Part shown: positions 9,539 through 17,540 of the stretch, one piece after another
Numbering within the stretch: the first letter of the stretch is position 1
Layout of the letters: every line of letters starts with the position of its first letter
Origin: Pyropia haitanensis
Taxonomy: Eukaryota; Rhodophyta; Bangiophyceae; Bangiales; Bangiaceae
NCBI GenBank assembly: GCA_008729055.1
Contig: SDUX01000060.1
Span: 1 to 51,005 of the forward strand
Length of the DNA stretch: 51,005 nucleotides
Direction: 5' to 3'
Made by a program: the position numbers and the translations under genes
The notes under the pieces: model-generated
The model's input: the letters and a program-made list of their open reading frames with translations, nothing else
What the model was told of the DNA's origin: nothing
The model's database searches: none

Positions 9539-12055
9539 TCACTCATTGTGCACGACGTCGCTAGCGCAGGGGGCGGCCCCGAGGGGCGTCGGCGACGCTG
9601 ACGGCGCGGACATCTCCGCGGCGGCCGCCGCCTCAAACCGCGGCGGCGGCGGCGCCGTGCTCCGCCGGCGCGGGGCCTCCGTCCGGGCGGGCGTGCGGGT
9701 CGCCTTGGGCGTCCGCTCCCCGCCCGGCGACCGAGGCACCGGGTCCGACAGGGGCGGCGGCGGGGCAGGCTCCGGGACGGCCGCGGGGCCGACGATGTCC
9801 ATCGCGTCACCCCCGCCGCCCGTGCCGCCCGCCGGCGCATCCGCGCAAGCGGCCGCGCCGGACTCCGGTCGCGGAAGCGGAACCGCCGCCGCGGCCAGTG
9901 CACAGCAGGCGGCCACGTCGAGCCGGCGGGCCGCGGCGGCGTTTGCGCTGCGACGCGCGGCCGCCCGGAGGTGGCTACGGCCGCGCTTCGCCCGGCGCGC
10001 ATCGACTGCGGCTGCGGCCACGGACAGACCCGGGCGGGAGGGGGACGGGGTGGGAGGCGTGGGTGGGGTAGCCGTGGAGGCCGGCGGAGCAGGGGTCAGC
10101 TCCTCCTCCTCCAGGAGCTCCCCCCCTCCGCCGTCGGCGCGGTCAGAGCGGTTGGCGGCGGGGGTGCCCGCGGCGCCCGCGGTTGCCGCGCTGGCCGCGT
10201 CCGTGGCCTCGCCGTGGCCCGCTGCAGAAGTCGCTGCCCCGCCGCCTACCGGGCCCAGCCGTGCAGCCGCAGGCGGCGGGGGGCCAGGGGGGGGGCCGTC
10301 TTCGCGAGAGGAGGGCGGCAGGGGTGACGGCTCCGGGCGGCGCACGCCATGTGCGTCAGAAAGATGGGTGGGGGGGGGGTTGGTCGCGCTGGCCGGGCAG
10401 GTGGCGGACGCTCCCCCGGTCGGGGCGGGGCACGCGGCCTCGGACGGACGGCACCCCTCCCCGCCCGCCGCCGACGTTACGGCGCCCGTCGCAGCGCGCC
10501 CGCTGCGCTGGACAGCGCTTCGGTCCGCGGCCACACCACCGCCGTCGGCAGCCGTGGGGGGGGGCCGGGTGCAGCCAGCCGGGCGGGCGCGGCGCCAAAC
10601 CCGTGGCGGGCGCTCGGCAACAGCGCCCGTGCCTGCACCCCCGGCCGGAAGGAGCTCTCCGGCCGGGCATGCCGCCACGGCCGTTGCCGCCGGCGCGACC
10701 GGCATCACCAGAGACCCCGCCACGGCGGGCCTCGCGGCCGGGACGCCTTGCGCGGGGGAGCGCCACGCAGGGCCGGCCGGGGCCGCCAGTGCCGGGCCGG
10801 CCGTCGTGGCGGCGCCCGGGGCGGTTGCAGCAGCGGCCACGCTTTCGCCAACAGCGGAGGGAGGCGCGTTAGCTGCTGGCACAGACGTCTCGGCGGCAGC
10901 CCCCAGCGTCGCGACGTGCGGCGCCAGCTGCTGATGCACGTGCCGACGCAGAGCGTCGCGCAGGCGCGCCGGCAGTTGGCGCCGCACGTCCAGCTGGGCC
11001 AGCTTGGTTGTGAGGCGGCGGACAAAAAAGTCCGCCGCCGTCTTGTCCCCCGCTGCGGCGCCCAGGGCGCGACGGCGGCGAGCACCGAGCGCGTCGCGGG
11101 ACAGTGGGTCGAACCCTTCGGCGACCGAGAAGAACTCGGCCGCCGCGGGGGCACGGACGGCCGCCACAAAAGTAACCGTCGCCCCCGCCTCCAGCGTCAC
11201 CGCCGCCAACGCACCAAAACGGTCGACGTCGACGATGGCCCGCGGAGGGGTGCCCGTCACCTGCGCCAGGAGGACGCGCAGGTCCTTGGCGCGCGCCTCG
11301 CGTGGCACCCCGCGCAGATAGACAGTCTCCAGCGCGGGCACGCCGCGCGAGTCGCGCGCCAAGGCGCGCAGACGCGCGACTGCGGCCGCCCTCAGCTTTG
11401 CCGCCGCCGCGTCCACGCCAGAGACGGCGGGGGAGGAAGAGGGAAGCTCGCCGTGGGCAGCAGGACGGCCACCCGGCACGCCGCCGGCGTCGCGGTCAGG
11501 CGCGTGGTGACCGGCCGCCGCGCCAGCAGCAGGCTTGGCCGCAGCCGCCGCGTAGCTGCCCGTGGCCGCCGCGACGTCCCCGACGTCAGTCGCCGCCGAG
11601 GCACGGCGCTCCCCCGCCGCGGCATCAGCAAGGGGGGGGGGACGGCGGCGGGCACCGCCGCGGCGACGGCGCTCAACGAGGGTGAACGCGCCCCCCGTGT
11701 CCATCGCGGCGTCCGCGGGGGCGGGGAAGGCGGAGGAAGTAGCCCCCGCGGCCGGAACGGCCGTCGGGGTAAGGATCGCGCCCGGAGGGGAGGAAGGGGC
11801 GGCCGCGGGAGGAGACGAGTCGATGGTGGGTGGGGAAGCCGGGGAAGAAGAAGGGGCAACAAGCGCCGGAGGGTGACAAGAATCCGCCGGGGAGGCGAAT
11901 GCCGCCTCCCCATTGGCCCGAATCACTGTAAGGGCCGAATCCAACAAACTCATTCGCTCAACCGGCGCCGCATCGGCGGCGACGGCGACGACGACCGCGA
12001 CAATCGCGCGCGCCAGCGCCACTCCGCCGCACCCCGGCGCTACGGCCGAAGCCAT
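9539..12055 (-). CDS. ORF1 of copy 1: RRM-like RNA-binding protein of the retrotransposon
   Basis: 838 aa, open end to end. I start it at the ATG at 12,053-12,055 (MASAVAPG); the frame is open about 50 codons further up, but only from TTG and through the hairpin leader. Residues 1-90 hold a hydrophobic VAVVVAVA stretch and the block ALTVIRANGEAAFASP, which is also preserved in every 5S spacer. Residues about 238-300 look like an RRM: VYLRGVP as a first strand, and DVDRFGALAAVTLE as the later strand pair. A helical, Arg-rich stretch follows (about 303-385), then low-complexity Pro/Ala, and near the C terminus a basic region. No CCHC knuckle is seen. LINE ORF1 proteins coat the element RNA, and I infer that role. 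The RRM call is by eye and tentative. The stop overlaps the ORF2 start by 8 bases. Confidence 0.8.
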   Translation of the reverse strand: MASAVAPGCGGVALARAIVAVVVAVAADAAPVERMSLLDSALTVIRANGEAAFASPADSCHPPALVAPSSSPASPPTIDSSPPAAAPSSPPGAILTPTAVPAAGATSSAFPAPADAAMDTGGAFTLVERRRRGGARRRPPPLADAAAGERRASAATDVGDVAAATGSYAAAAAKPAAGAAAGHHAPDRDAGGVPGGRPAAHGELPSSSPAVSGVDAAAAKLRAAAVARLRALARDSRGVPALETVYLRGVPREARAKDLRVLLAQVTGTPPRAIVDVDRFGALAAVTLEAGATVTFVAAVRAPAAAEFFSVAEGFDPLSRDALGARRRRALGAAAGDKTAADFFVRRLTTKLAQLDVRRQLPARLRDALRRHVHQQLAPHVATLGAAAETSVPAANAPPSAVGESVAAAATAPGAATTAGPALAAPAGPAWRSPAQGVPAARPAVAGSLVMPVAPAATAVAACPAGELLPAGGAGTGAVAERPPRVWRRARPAGCTRPPPTAADGGGVAADRSAVQRSGRAATGAVTSAAGGEGCRPSEAACPAPTGGASATCPASATNPPPTHLSDAHGVRRPEPSPLPPSSREDGPPPGPPPPAAARLGPVGGGAATSAAGHGEATDAASAATAGAAGTPAANRSDRADGGGGELLEEEELTPAPPASTATPPTPPTPSPSRPGLSVAAAAVDARRAKRGRSHLRAAARRSANAAAARRLDVAACCALAAAAVPLPRPESGAAACADAPAGGTGGGGDAMDIVGPAAVPEPAPPPPLSDPVPRSPGGERTPKATRTPARTEAPRRRSTAPPPPRFEAAAAAEMSAPSASPTPLGAAPCASDVVHNE

Positions 12056-12158
12056 AGCGCCGGAAAAAAGAAGGGGTACGAACAAGAAGGGGGGCCCCCG
12101 TGTCGAGGGGGTCCCCCCGCAGAGGAACCCCGCCACAAAAGCGCGAGAGGGAGCAACC

Positions 12159-12243
12159 GTCTCGGATGGTATGGCTCTCGGATGGCTCCGAGCCCCCGCG
12201 CGAGCCAAACTCGCAGCGTATGGCTCGCGGGATGGCTCCCGCC
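12159..12243 (-). promoter_or_regulatory. Cluster of three perfect hairpins with four GAGCCAT repeats
   Basis: On the plus strand: CTCGGA-TGGC-TCCGAG (12,177-12,192), GCGAG-CCAAA-CTCGC (12,200-12,214) and GCGGGA-TGGC-TCCCGC (12,227-12,242). The first and third have different arms but the same loop, GCCA in the RNA sense. Each is preceded by a further ATGGCTC, so the heptamer occurs four times in about 70 bases. The cluster lies 100-190 bases upstream of the ORF1 ATG and recurs unchanged in all 5S units and in copies 0 and 2. It could be an RNA structure bound by element or host protein; the role is unknown. Confidence 0.6.
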
Positions 12244-12638
12244 AGCCCAGCGACCAGATTATCCGTCACGAGTCGGCACACGCTCATTCGTGCCCGGCGT
12301 TTCTTCCGCCGCGTTCATTTCTAACTTCATTGCCTGATTTGACGACAATGAGGCCCATTTCGGCCCGCTTAGCTCCCCTCACGTCGTTGACTAGGCCCCA
12401 CCGACCCATCCGAGCGATCATGTGTATACGTGGCAAAGATCTCGGCGAATAATCGCGATGGCTGACGTTAATACACGTGCCCTTACTGTTCTCACACTCG
12501 AGCGCCGTAGACTGGCTTTAGCGAATGTGTTGTGCATTTTTTTTCTTTTTGTGGCCTGCTCTTGTGCCTCTTCACGGCTGCCCCTCTTTCACCCCCGCTT
12601 CTTCATGTGTCCCCATTTCTGTCGGTGGAGAAAACAAC

Positions 12639-12654
12639 AAAAAAAAGGATAAAA
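12639..12654 (-). terminator. RNA polymerase III terminator of the first complete 5S gene
   Basis: In the sense of the gene, the RNA end is followed at once by TTTT, then ATCC, then eight T. Runs of four or more T are the Pol III stop. The same 16 bases lie directly below every complete 5S gene in the window. A Pol III transcript starting at this 5S should stop here, which argues against simple Pol III read-through into ORF1. Confidence 0.9.
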
Positions 12655-12775
12655 GACGTACAGCACTGGGGGTTCGCCTGTGATCCCTCACCAGACTACT
12701 AACCCAGCTCGTGGACGCTTAACTTCGGAATTCGGAATGGGTTCCGGTGCACGTGTCTCAGATATGGCCGTACGT
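12655..12775 (-). rRNA. 5S ribosomal RNA, array unit 1
   Basis: 121 bases, starting ACGUACGGCC and ending GCUGUACGUC. Bases 1-9 pair with 112-120 to form helix I, and the conserved loop regions CCCAUUCCGAA and GAAGUUAAGCG are present. It closely resembles red-algal (Porphyra-type) 5S as I recall it. The internal Pol III promoter (A box around base 50, intermediate element, C box around 80-97 by analogy with other eukaryotes) is intact. It is the complete gene that stands upstream of copy 1 ORF1. Confidence 0.97.
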
Positions 12776-13175
12776 GACACAAAATGCTCGCATGCTGCAT
12801 ACAACCCCACGTCCACCACCGGCCGACGACACAGTAGACGTCACCCGTACTGCCTTTCGGCATCTGGTCATAGCCAAAACTACCGTCGTAGGAGCAGCCC
12901 GCCGCGTCGGCCCCGCACGCACCCTCGCCTTGTGCATACAGCCGGGCAAAGGTCGAGCAGGGAAGCAGTGCCCAAAGCCGCCACCGCAAACCCGATGAGA
13001 AGACGTACGTGACAAGTGCCCCTGTTCACGTCCACACGGAAGGGTATTCGATGATGAGCACCACCGATCTGGATGATAAATGGTACGCCGTACGTAATAG
13101 TAAAATAGGGCGCGTCTAGCAAGGTGCAGCCATACCTCCAAAATGATCATTCAAGGATGCAACGTATGACAGATG
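12776..13175. other. Spacer B, 5' flank of the 5S gene (unit 1, same in all units)
   Basis: These 400 bases sit upstream of the 5S start and have no counterpart in the retrotransposon. Within 30 bases of the start the gene-sense sequence has GTTGTATGC and CATTTTGTG, possible upstream Pol III elements, though I cannot support one firmly. CGTACGT occurs at the 5S start (12,769) and again at 13,004 and 13,089. A minus-strand ORF with several Cys runs across the spacer into the 5S gene; I consider it chance. The same spacer recurs in each unit, ending at 50,629 after the last 5S. Confidence 0.75.
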
Positions 13176-13442
13176 GGGGGGAGGGGCGGCCGCGGGAGGG
13201 GACGAGTCGAGCGTGGGTGGGGAAGCCGGGGAAGAAGAAGGGGCAACAACCGCCGGAGGGTGACAAGAATCCGCCGGGGAGGCGAATGCCGCCTCCCCAT
13301 TGGCCCGAATCACTGTCAGAGCAGAATCCAATAAACCCATTCGTTCAACCAGCGCCGCGTCGACGGCGACGGCGACGACGACCGCGACAATCGCACGCGC
13401 CAGCGCCTCTCCGTCGCCCCCCGGCGCCACAACCGAAGCCAT
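13116..13442 (-). pseudogene. ORF1 5' fragment embedded in the 5S spacer, unit 1
   Basis: The ATG at 13,440-13,442 opens a 108-codon ORF. Its first ~88 codons (down to about 13,176) match the N terminus of retrotransposon ORF1, with nine amino-acid changes against copy 1 by my count. The last 20 codons read into spacer B. By hand count about 20 of 250 bases differ from copy 1, roughly half of them silent, so the protein sequence was constrained on at least one of the two branches. No RRM or other domain is included. It is either a relic of an internally deleted element or a small domesticated ORF; nothing shows that it is expressed. Confidence 0.88.
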
Positions 13443-14020
13443 AGCGCCAGAAAACAGCGGTAGGAGAGTGAGGGGGGTCCCCCCGCAGAGGAACCCCGCC
13501 ACAAAAGCGCGAGAGGGAGCAACCGTCTCGGATGGTATGGCTCTCGGATGGCTCCGAGCCCCCGCGCGAGCCAAACTCGCAGCGTATGGCTCGCGGGATG
13601 GCTCCCGCCAGCCCAGCGACCAGATTATCCGTCACGAGTCGGCACACGCTCATTCGTGCCCGGCGTTTCTTCCGCCGCGTTCATTTCTAACTTCATTGCC
13701 TGATTTGACGACAATGAGGCCCATTTCGGCCCGCTTAGCTCCCCTCACGTCGTTGACTAGGCCCCACCGACCCATCCGAGCGATCATGTGTATACGTGGC
13801 AAAGATCTCGGCGAATAATCGCGATGGCTGACGTTAATACACGTGCCCTTACTGTTCTCACACTCGAGCGCCGTAGACTGGCTTTAGCGAATGTGTTGTG
13901 CATTTTTTTTCTTTTTGTGGCCTGCTCTTGTGCCTCTTCACGGCTGCCCCTCTTTCACCCCCGCTTCTTCATGTGTCCCCATTTCTGTCGGTGGAGAAAA
14001 CAACAAAAAAAAGGATAAAA
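13443..14020. other. Spacer A of an ordinary unit (unit 1/2 boundary, same in all units)
   Basis: This is the 578 bases between the ORF1-fragment ATG and the next 5S 3' end. From about 13,477 on it is the sequence also found as the leader of the retrotransposon copies. It holds the hairpin cluster (13,525-13,609 by offset) and the 5S terminator. The first ~34 bases, next to the ATG, differ from the element, which has about 20 bp more there, including a GGGGGCCCCC palindrome. I see no gene. Confidence 0.75.
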
Positions 14021-14141
14021 GACGTACAGCACTGGGGGTTCGCCTGTGATCCCTCACCAGACTACTAACCCAGCTCGTGGACGCTTAACTTCGGAATTCG
14101 GAATGGGTTCCGGTGCACGTGTCTCAGATATGGCCGTACGT
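14021..14141 (-). rRNA. 5S ribosomal RNA, array unit 2
   Basis: Same 121 bases as unit 1. T-rich stop at 14,005-14,020. Confidence 0.97.
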
Positions 14142-14481
14142 GACACAAAATGCTCGCATGCTGCATACAACCCCACGTCCACCACCGGCCGACGACACAG
14201 TAGACGTCACCCGTACTGCCTTTCGGCATCTGGTCATAGCCAAAACTACCGTCGTAGGAGCAGCCCGCCGCGTCGGCCCCGCACGCACCCTCGCCTTGTG
14301 CATACAGCCGGGCAAAGGTCGAGCAGGGAAGCAGTGCCCAAAGCCGCCACCGCAAACCCGATGAGAAGACGTACGTGACAAGTGCCCCTGTTCACGTCCA
14401 CACGGAAGGGTATTCGATGATGAGCACCACCGATCTGGATGATAAATGGTACGCCGTACGTAATAGTAAAATAGGGCGCGT

Positions 14482-14808
14482 CTAGCAAGGTGCAGCCATA
14501 CCTCCAAAATGATCATTCAAGGATGCAACGTATGACAGATGGGGGGGAGGGGCGGCCGCGGGAGGGGACGAGTCGAGCGTGGGTGGGGAAGCCGGGGAAG
14601 AAGAAGGGGCAACAACCGCCGGAGGGTGACAAGAATCCGCCGGGGAGGCGAATGCCGCCTCCCCATTGGCCCGAATCACTGTCAGAGCAGAATCCAATAA
14701 ACCCATTCGTTCAACCAGCGCCGCGTCGACGGCGACGGCGACGACGACCGCGACAATCGCACGCGCCAGCGCCTCTCCGTCGCCCCCCGGCGCCACAACC
14801 GAAGCCAT
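14482..14808 (-). pseudogene. ORF1 5' fragment, unit 2
   Basis: Open 108-codon ORF, identical to the one in unit 1. Confidence 0.88.
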
Positions 14809-15386
14809 AGCGCCAGAAAACAGCGGTAGGAGAGTGAGGGGGGTCCCCCCGCAGAGGAACCCCGCCACAAAAGCGCGAGAGGGAGCAACCGTCTCGGATG
14901 GTATGGCTCTCGGATGGCTCCGAGCCCCCGCGCGAGCCAAACTCGCAGCGTATGGCTCGCGGGATGGCTCCCGCCAGCCCAGCGACCAGATTATCCGTCA
15001 CGAGTCGGCACACGCTCATTCGTGCCCGGCGTTTCTTCCGCCGCGTTCATTTCTAACTTCATTGCCTGATTTGACGACAATGAGGCCCATTTCGGCCCGC
15101 TTAGCTCCCCTCACGTCGTTGACTAGGCCCCACCGACCCATCCGAGCGATCATGTGTATACGTGGCAAAGATCTCGGCGAATAATCGCGATGGCTGACGT
15201 TAATACACGTGCCCTTACTGTTCTCACACTCGAGCGCCGTAGACTGGCTTTAGCGAATGTGTTGTGCATTTTTTTTCTTTTTGTGGCCTGCTCTTGTGCC
15301 TCTTCACGGCTGCCCCTCTTTCACCCCCGCTTCTTCATGTGTCCCCATTTCTGTCGGTGGAGAAAACAACAAAAAAAAGGATAAAA

Positions 15387-15507
15387 GACGTACAGCACTG
15401 GGGGTTCGCCTGTGATCCCTCACCAGACTACTAACCCAGCTCGTGGACGCTTAACTTCGGAATTCGGAATGGGTTCCGGTGCACGTGTCTCAGATATGGC
15501 CGTACGT
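15387..15507 (-). rRNA. 5S ribosomal RNA, array unit 3
   Basis: Complete gene. T-rich stop at 15,371-15,386. Confidence 0.97.
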
Positions 15508-15847
15508 GACACAAAATGCTCGCATGCTGCATACAACCCCACGTCCACCACCGGCCGACGACACAGTAGACGTCACCCGTACTGCCTTTCGGCATCTGGT
15601 CATAGCCAAAACTACCGTCGTAGGAGCAGCCCGCCGCGTCGGCCCCGCACGCACCCTCGCCTTGTGCATACAGCCGGGCAAAGGTCGAGCAGGGAAGCAG
15701 TGCCCAAAGCCGCCACCGCAAACCCGATGAGAAGACGTACGTGACAAGTGCCCCTGTTCACGTCCACACGGAAGGGTATTCGATGATGAGCACCACCGAT
15801 CTGGATGATAAATGGTACGCCGTACGTAATAGTAAAATAGGGCGCGT

Positions 15848-16174
15848 CTAGCAAGGTGCAGCCATACCTCCAAAATGATCATTCAAGGATGCAACGTATG
15901 ACAGATGGGGGGGAGGGGCGGCCGCGGGAGGGGACGAGTCGAGCGTGGGTGGGGAAGCCGGGGAAGAAGAAGGGGCAACAACCGCCGGAGGGTGACAAGA
16001 ATCCGCCGGGGAGGCGAATGCCGCCTCCCCATTGGCCCGAATCACTGTCAGAGCAGAATCCAATAAACCCATTCGTTCAACCAGCGCCGCGTCGACGGCG
16101 ACGGCGACGACGACCGCGACAATCGCACGCGCCAGCGCCTCTCCGTCGCCCCCCGGCGCCACAACCGAAGCCAT
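15848..16174 (-). pseudogene. ORF1 5' fragment, unit 3
   Basis: Open 108-codon ORF, no change from unit 1. Confidence 0.88.
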
Positions 16175-16752
16175 AGCGCCAGAAAACAGCGGTAGGAGAG
16201 TGAGGGGGGTCCCCCCGCAGAGGAACCCCGCCACAAAAGCGCGAGAGGGAGCAACCGTCTCGGATGGTATGGCTCTCGGATGGCTCCGAGCCCCCGCGCG
16301 AGCCAAACTCGCAGCGTATGGCTCGCGGGATGGCTCCCGCCAGCCCAGCGACCAGATTATCCGTCACGAGTCGGCACACGCTCATTCGTGCCCGGCGTTT
16401 CTTCCGCCGCGTTCATTTCTAACTTCATTGCCTGATTTGACGACAATGAGGCCCATTTCGGCCCGCTTAGCTCCCCTCACGTCGTTGACTAGGCCCCACC
16501 GACCCATCCGAGCGATCATGTGTATACGTGGCAAAGATCTCGGCGAATAATCGCGATGGCTGACGTTAATACACGTGCCCTTACTGTTCTCACACTCGAG
16601 CGCCGTAGACTGGCTTTAGCGAATGTGTTGTGCATTTTTTTTCTTTTTGTGGCCTGCTCTTGTGCCTCTTCACGGCTGCCCCTCTTTCACCCCCGCTTCT
16701 TCATGTGTCCCCATTTCTGTCGGTGGAGAAAACAACAAAAAAAAGGATAAAA

Positions 16753-16873
16753 GACGTACAGCACTGGGGGTTCGCCTGTGATCCCTCACCAGACTACTAA
16801 CCCAGCTCGTGGACGCTTAACTTCGGAATTCGGAATGGGTTCCGGTGCACGTGTCTCAGATATGGCCGTACGT
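16753..16873 (-). rRNA. 5S ribosomal RNA, array unit 4
   Basis: Complete gene. T-rich stop at 16,737-16,752. Confidence 0.97.
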
Positions 16874-17213
16874 GACACAAAATGCTCGCATGCTGCATAC
16901 AACCCCACGTCCACCACCGGCCGACGACACAGTAGACGTCACCCGTACTGCCTTTCGGCATCTGGTCATAGCCAAAACTACCGTCGTAGGAGCAGCCCGC
17001 CGCGTCGGCCCCGCACGCACCCTCGCCTTGTGCATACAGCCGGGCAAAGGTCGAGCAGGGAAGCAGTGCCCAAAGCCGCCACCGCAAACCCGATGAGAAG
17101 ACGTACGTGACAAGTGCCCCTGTTCACGTCCACACGGAAGGGTATTCGATGATGAGCACCACCGATCTGGATGATAAATGGTACGCCGTACGTAATAGTA
17201 AAATAGGGCGCGT

Positions 17214-17540
17214 CTAGCAAGGTGCAGCCATACCTCCAAAATGATCATTCAAGGATGCAACGTATGACAGATGGGGGGGAGGGGCGGCCGCGGGAGGGGA
17301 CGAGTCGAGCGTGGGTGGGGAAGCCGGGGAAGAAGAAGGGGCAACAACCGCCGGAGGGTGACAAGAATCCGCCGGGGAGGCGAATGCCGCCTCCCCATTG
17401 GCCCGAATCACTGTCAGAGCAGAATCCAATAAACCCATTCGTTCAACCAGCGCCGCGTCGACGGCGACGGCGACGACGACCGCGACAATCGCACGCGCCA
17501 GCGCCTCTCCGTCGCCCCCCGGCGCCACAACCGAAGCCAT
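17214..17540 (-). pseudogene. ORF1 5' fragment, unit 4
   Basis: Open 108-codon ORF, no change from unit 1. Confidence 0.88.

Larger units (their letters stand above)
1286..9546 (-). pseudogene. ORF2 of copy 1: zinc finger - reverse transcriptase - linker - RLE protein, frameshifted
   Basis: ORF2 makes the enzyme that nicks the target and copies the element RNA at the nick. The ATG at 9,544-9,546 overlaps the ORF1 stop (ATGAGTGA) and is conserved in copy 2 at 47,009. Approximate residues, ignoring breaks: zinc fingers 100-171, RT 460-870, Pro/Ala/Gly-rich linker 1,115-2,430, CCHC knuckle and endonuclease 2,440-2,750. The stop is the TAG at 1,286-1,288, in the same place in copy 2. About 2,750 codons is more than twice the usual 1,000-1,300 of R2-like proteins, the excess being the linker. 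Frame breaks fall near 9,355, at 12 G (8,958-8,969), 16 G (7,490-7,505), near 6,595 and in the endonuclease. Most are in homopolymers whose length differs in copy 2. Confidence 0.8.
1220..12110 (-). mobile_element. 5S-targeted RLE-type non-LTR retrotransposon, copy 1
   Basis: The element is about 10.9 kb and is read on the minus strand, the same sense as the 5S genes. Order from its 5' end: leader, ORF1 (12,055-9,539), ORF2 (9,546-1,286), a 66-base 3' UTR, then 5S base 17. The RT plus C-terminal CCHC knuckle and PD-D type endonuclease place it with site-specific LINEs (R2, NeSL, Hero and Utopia groups). There is no APE-like endonuclease, integrase, protease, poly(A) tail or LTR. The 3' boundary is exact, since it is set by the interrupted 5S. 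The 5' boundary is not: 12,110 is where ~8% divergence from the ordinary unit turns into identity, and the functional element may extend to 5S base 17 at 12,759. Confidence 0.9.
12111..12654 (-). other. Shared leader: spacer A between the first complete 5S gene and copy 1 ORF1
   Basis: Every base of this 544-bp stretch lines up at a constant 1,366-bp offset with spacer A of the next ordinary unit, with no difference that I can find. On the ORF1 side of 12,111 the two sequences differ at roughly 8% of sites and by a ~20-bp indel. It is therefore both the 5S downstream spacer and the sequence directly upstream of ORF1. It contains the hairpin cluster (12,159-12,243) and the 5S terminator. I see no convincing gene; the 76-codon plus-strand ORF at 12,422 is antisense to 5S. 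Confidence 0.8.

Noticed and set aside
12056..12208. Extending ORF1 upstream to a 889-codon reading frame starting at 12,208.
   Set aside because: The codon there is TTG, and the extension runs through the hairpin cluster. The first ATG in frame is at 12,055.
9971..12337. Long plus-strand ORFs opposite ORF1 (for example 662 codons at 10,349-12,337).
   Set aside because: These are shadows of ORF1. ORF1 continuity, its overlap with ORF2 and conservation of its protein in the spacer fragments favour the minus strand.
12422..12652. A 76-codon plus-strand ORF in spacer A with a hydrophobic stretch, repeated in all units.
   Set aside because: Its identity among units is explained by array homogenisation. 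It is antisense to the 5S terminator region and has no recognisable homology.
1..12751. Direct repeats of about 1.2 kb at both ends of copy 1 (1-1,219 and 11,541-12,751) resemble LTRs.
   Set aside because: They consist of ORF1 start, spacer A and 5S sequence, and reflect a neighbouring element copy. The RT is LINE-type with an R2-like endonuclease, and no integrase, protease, RNase H or primer-binding site is seen.
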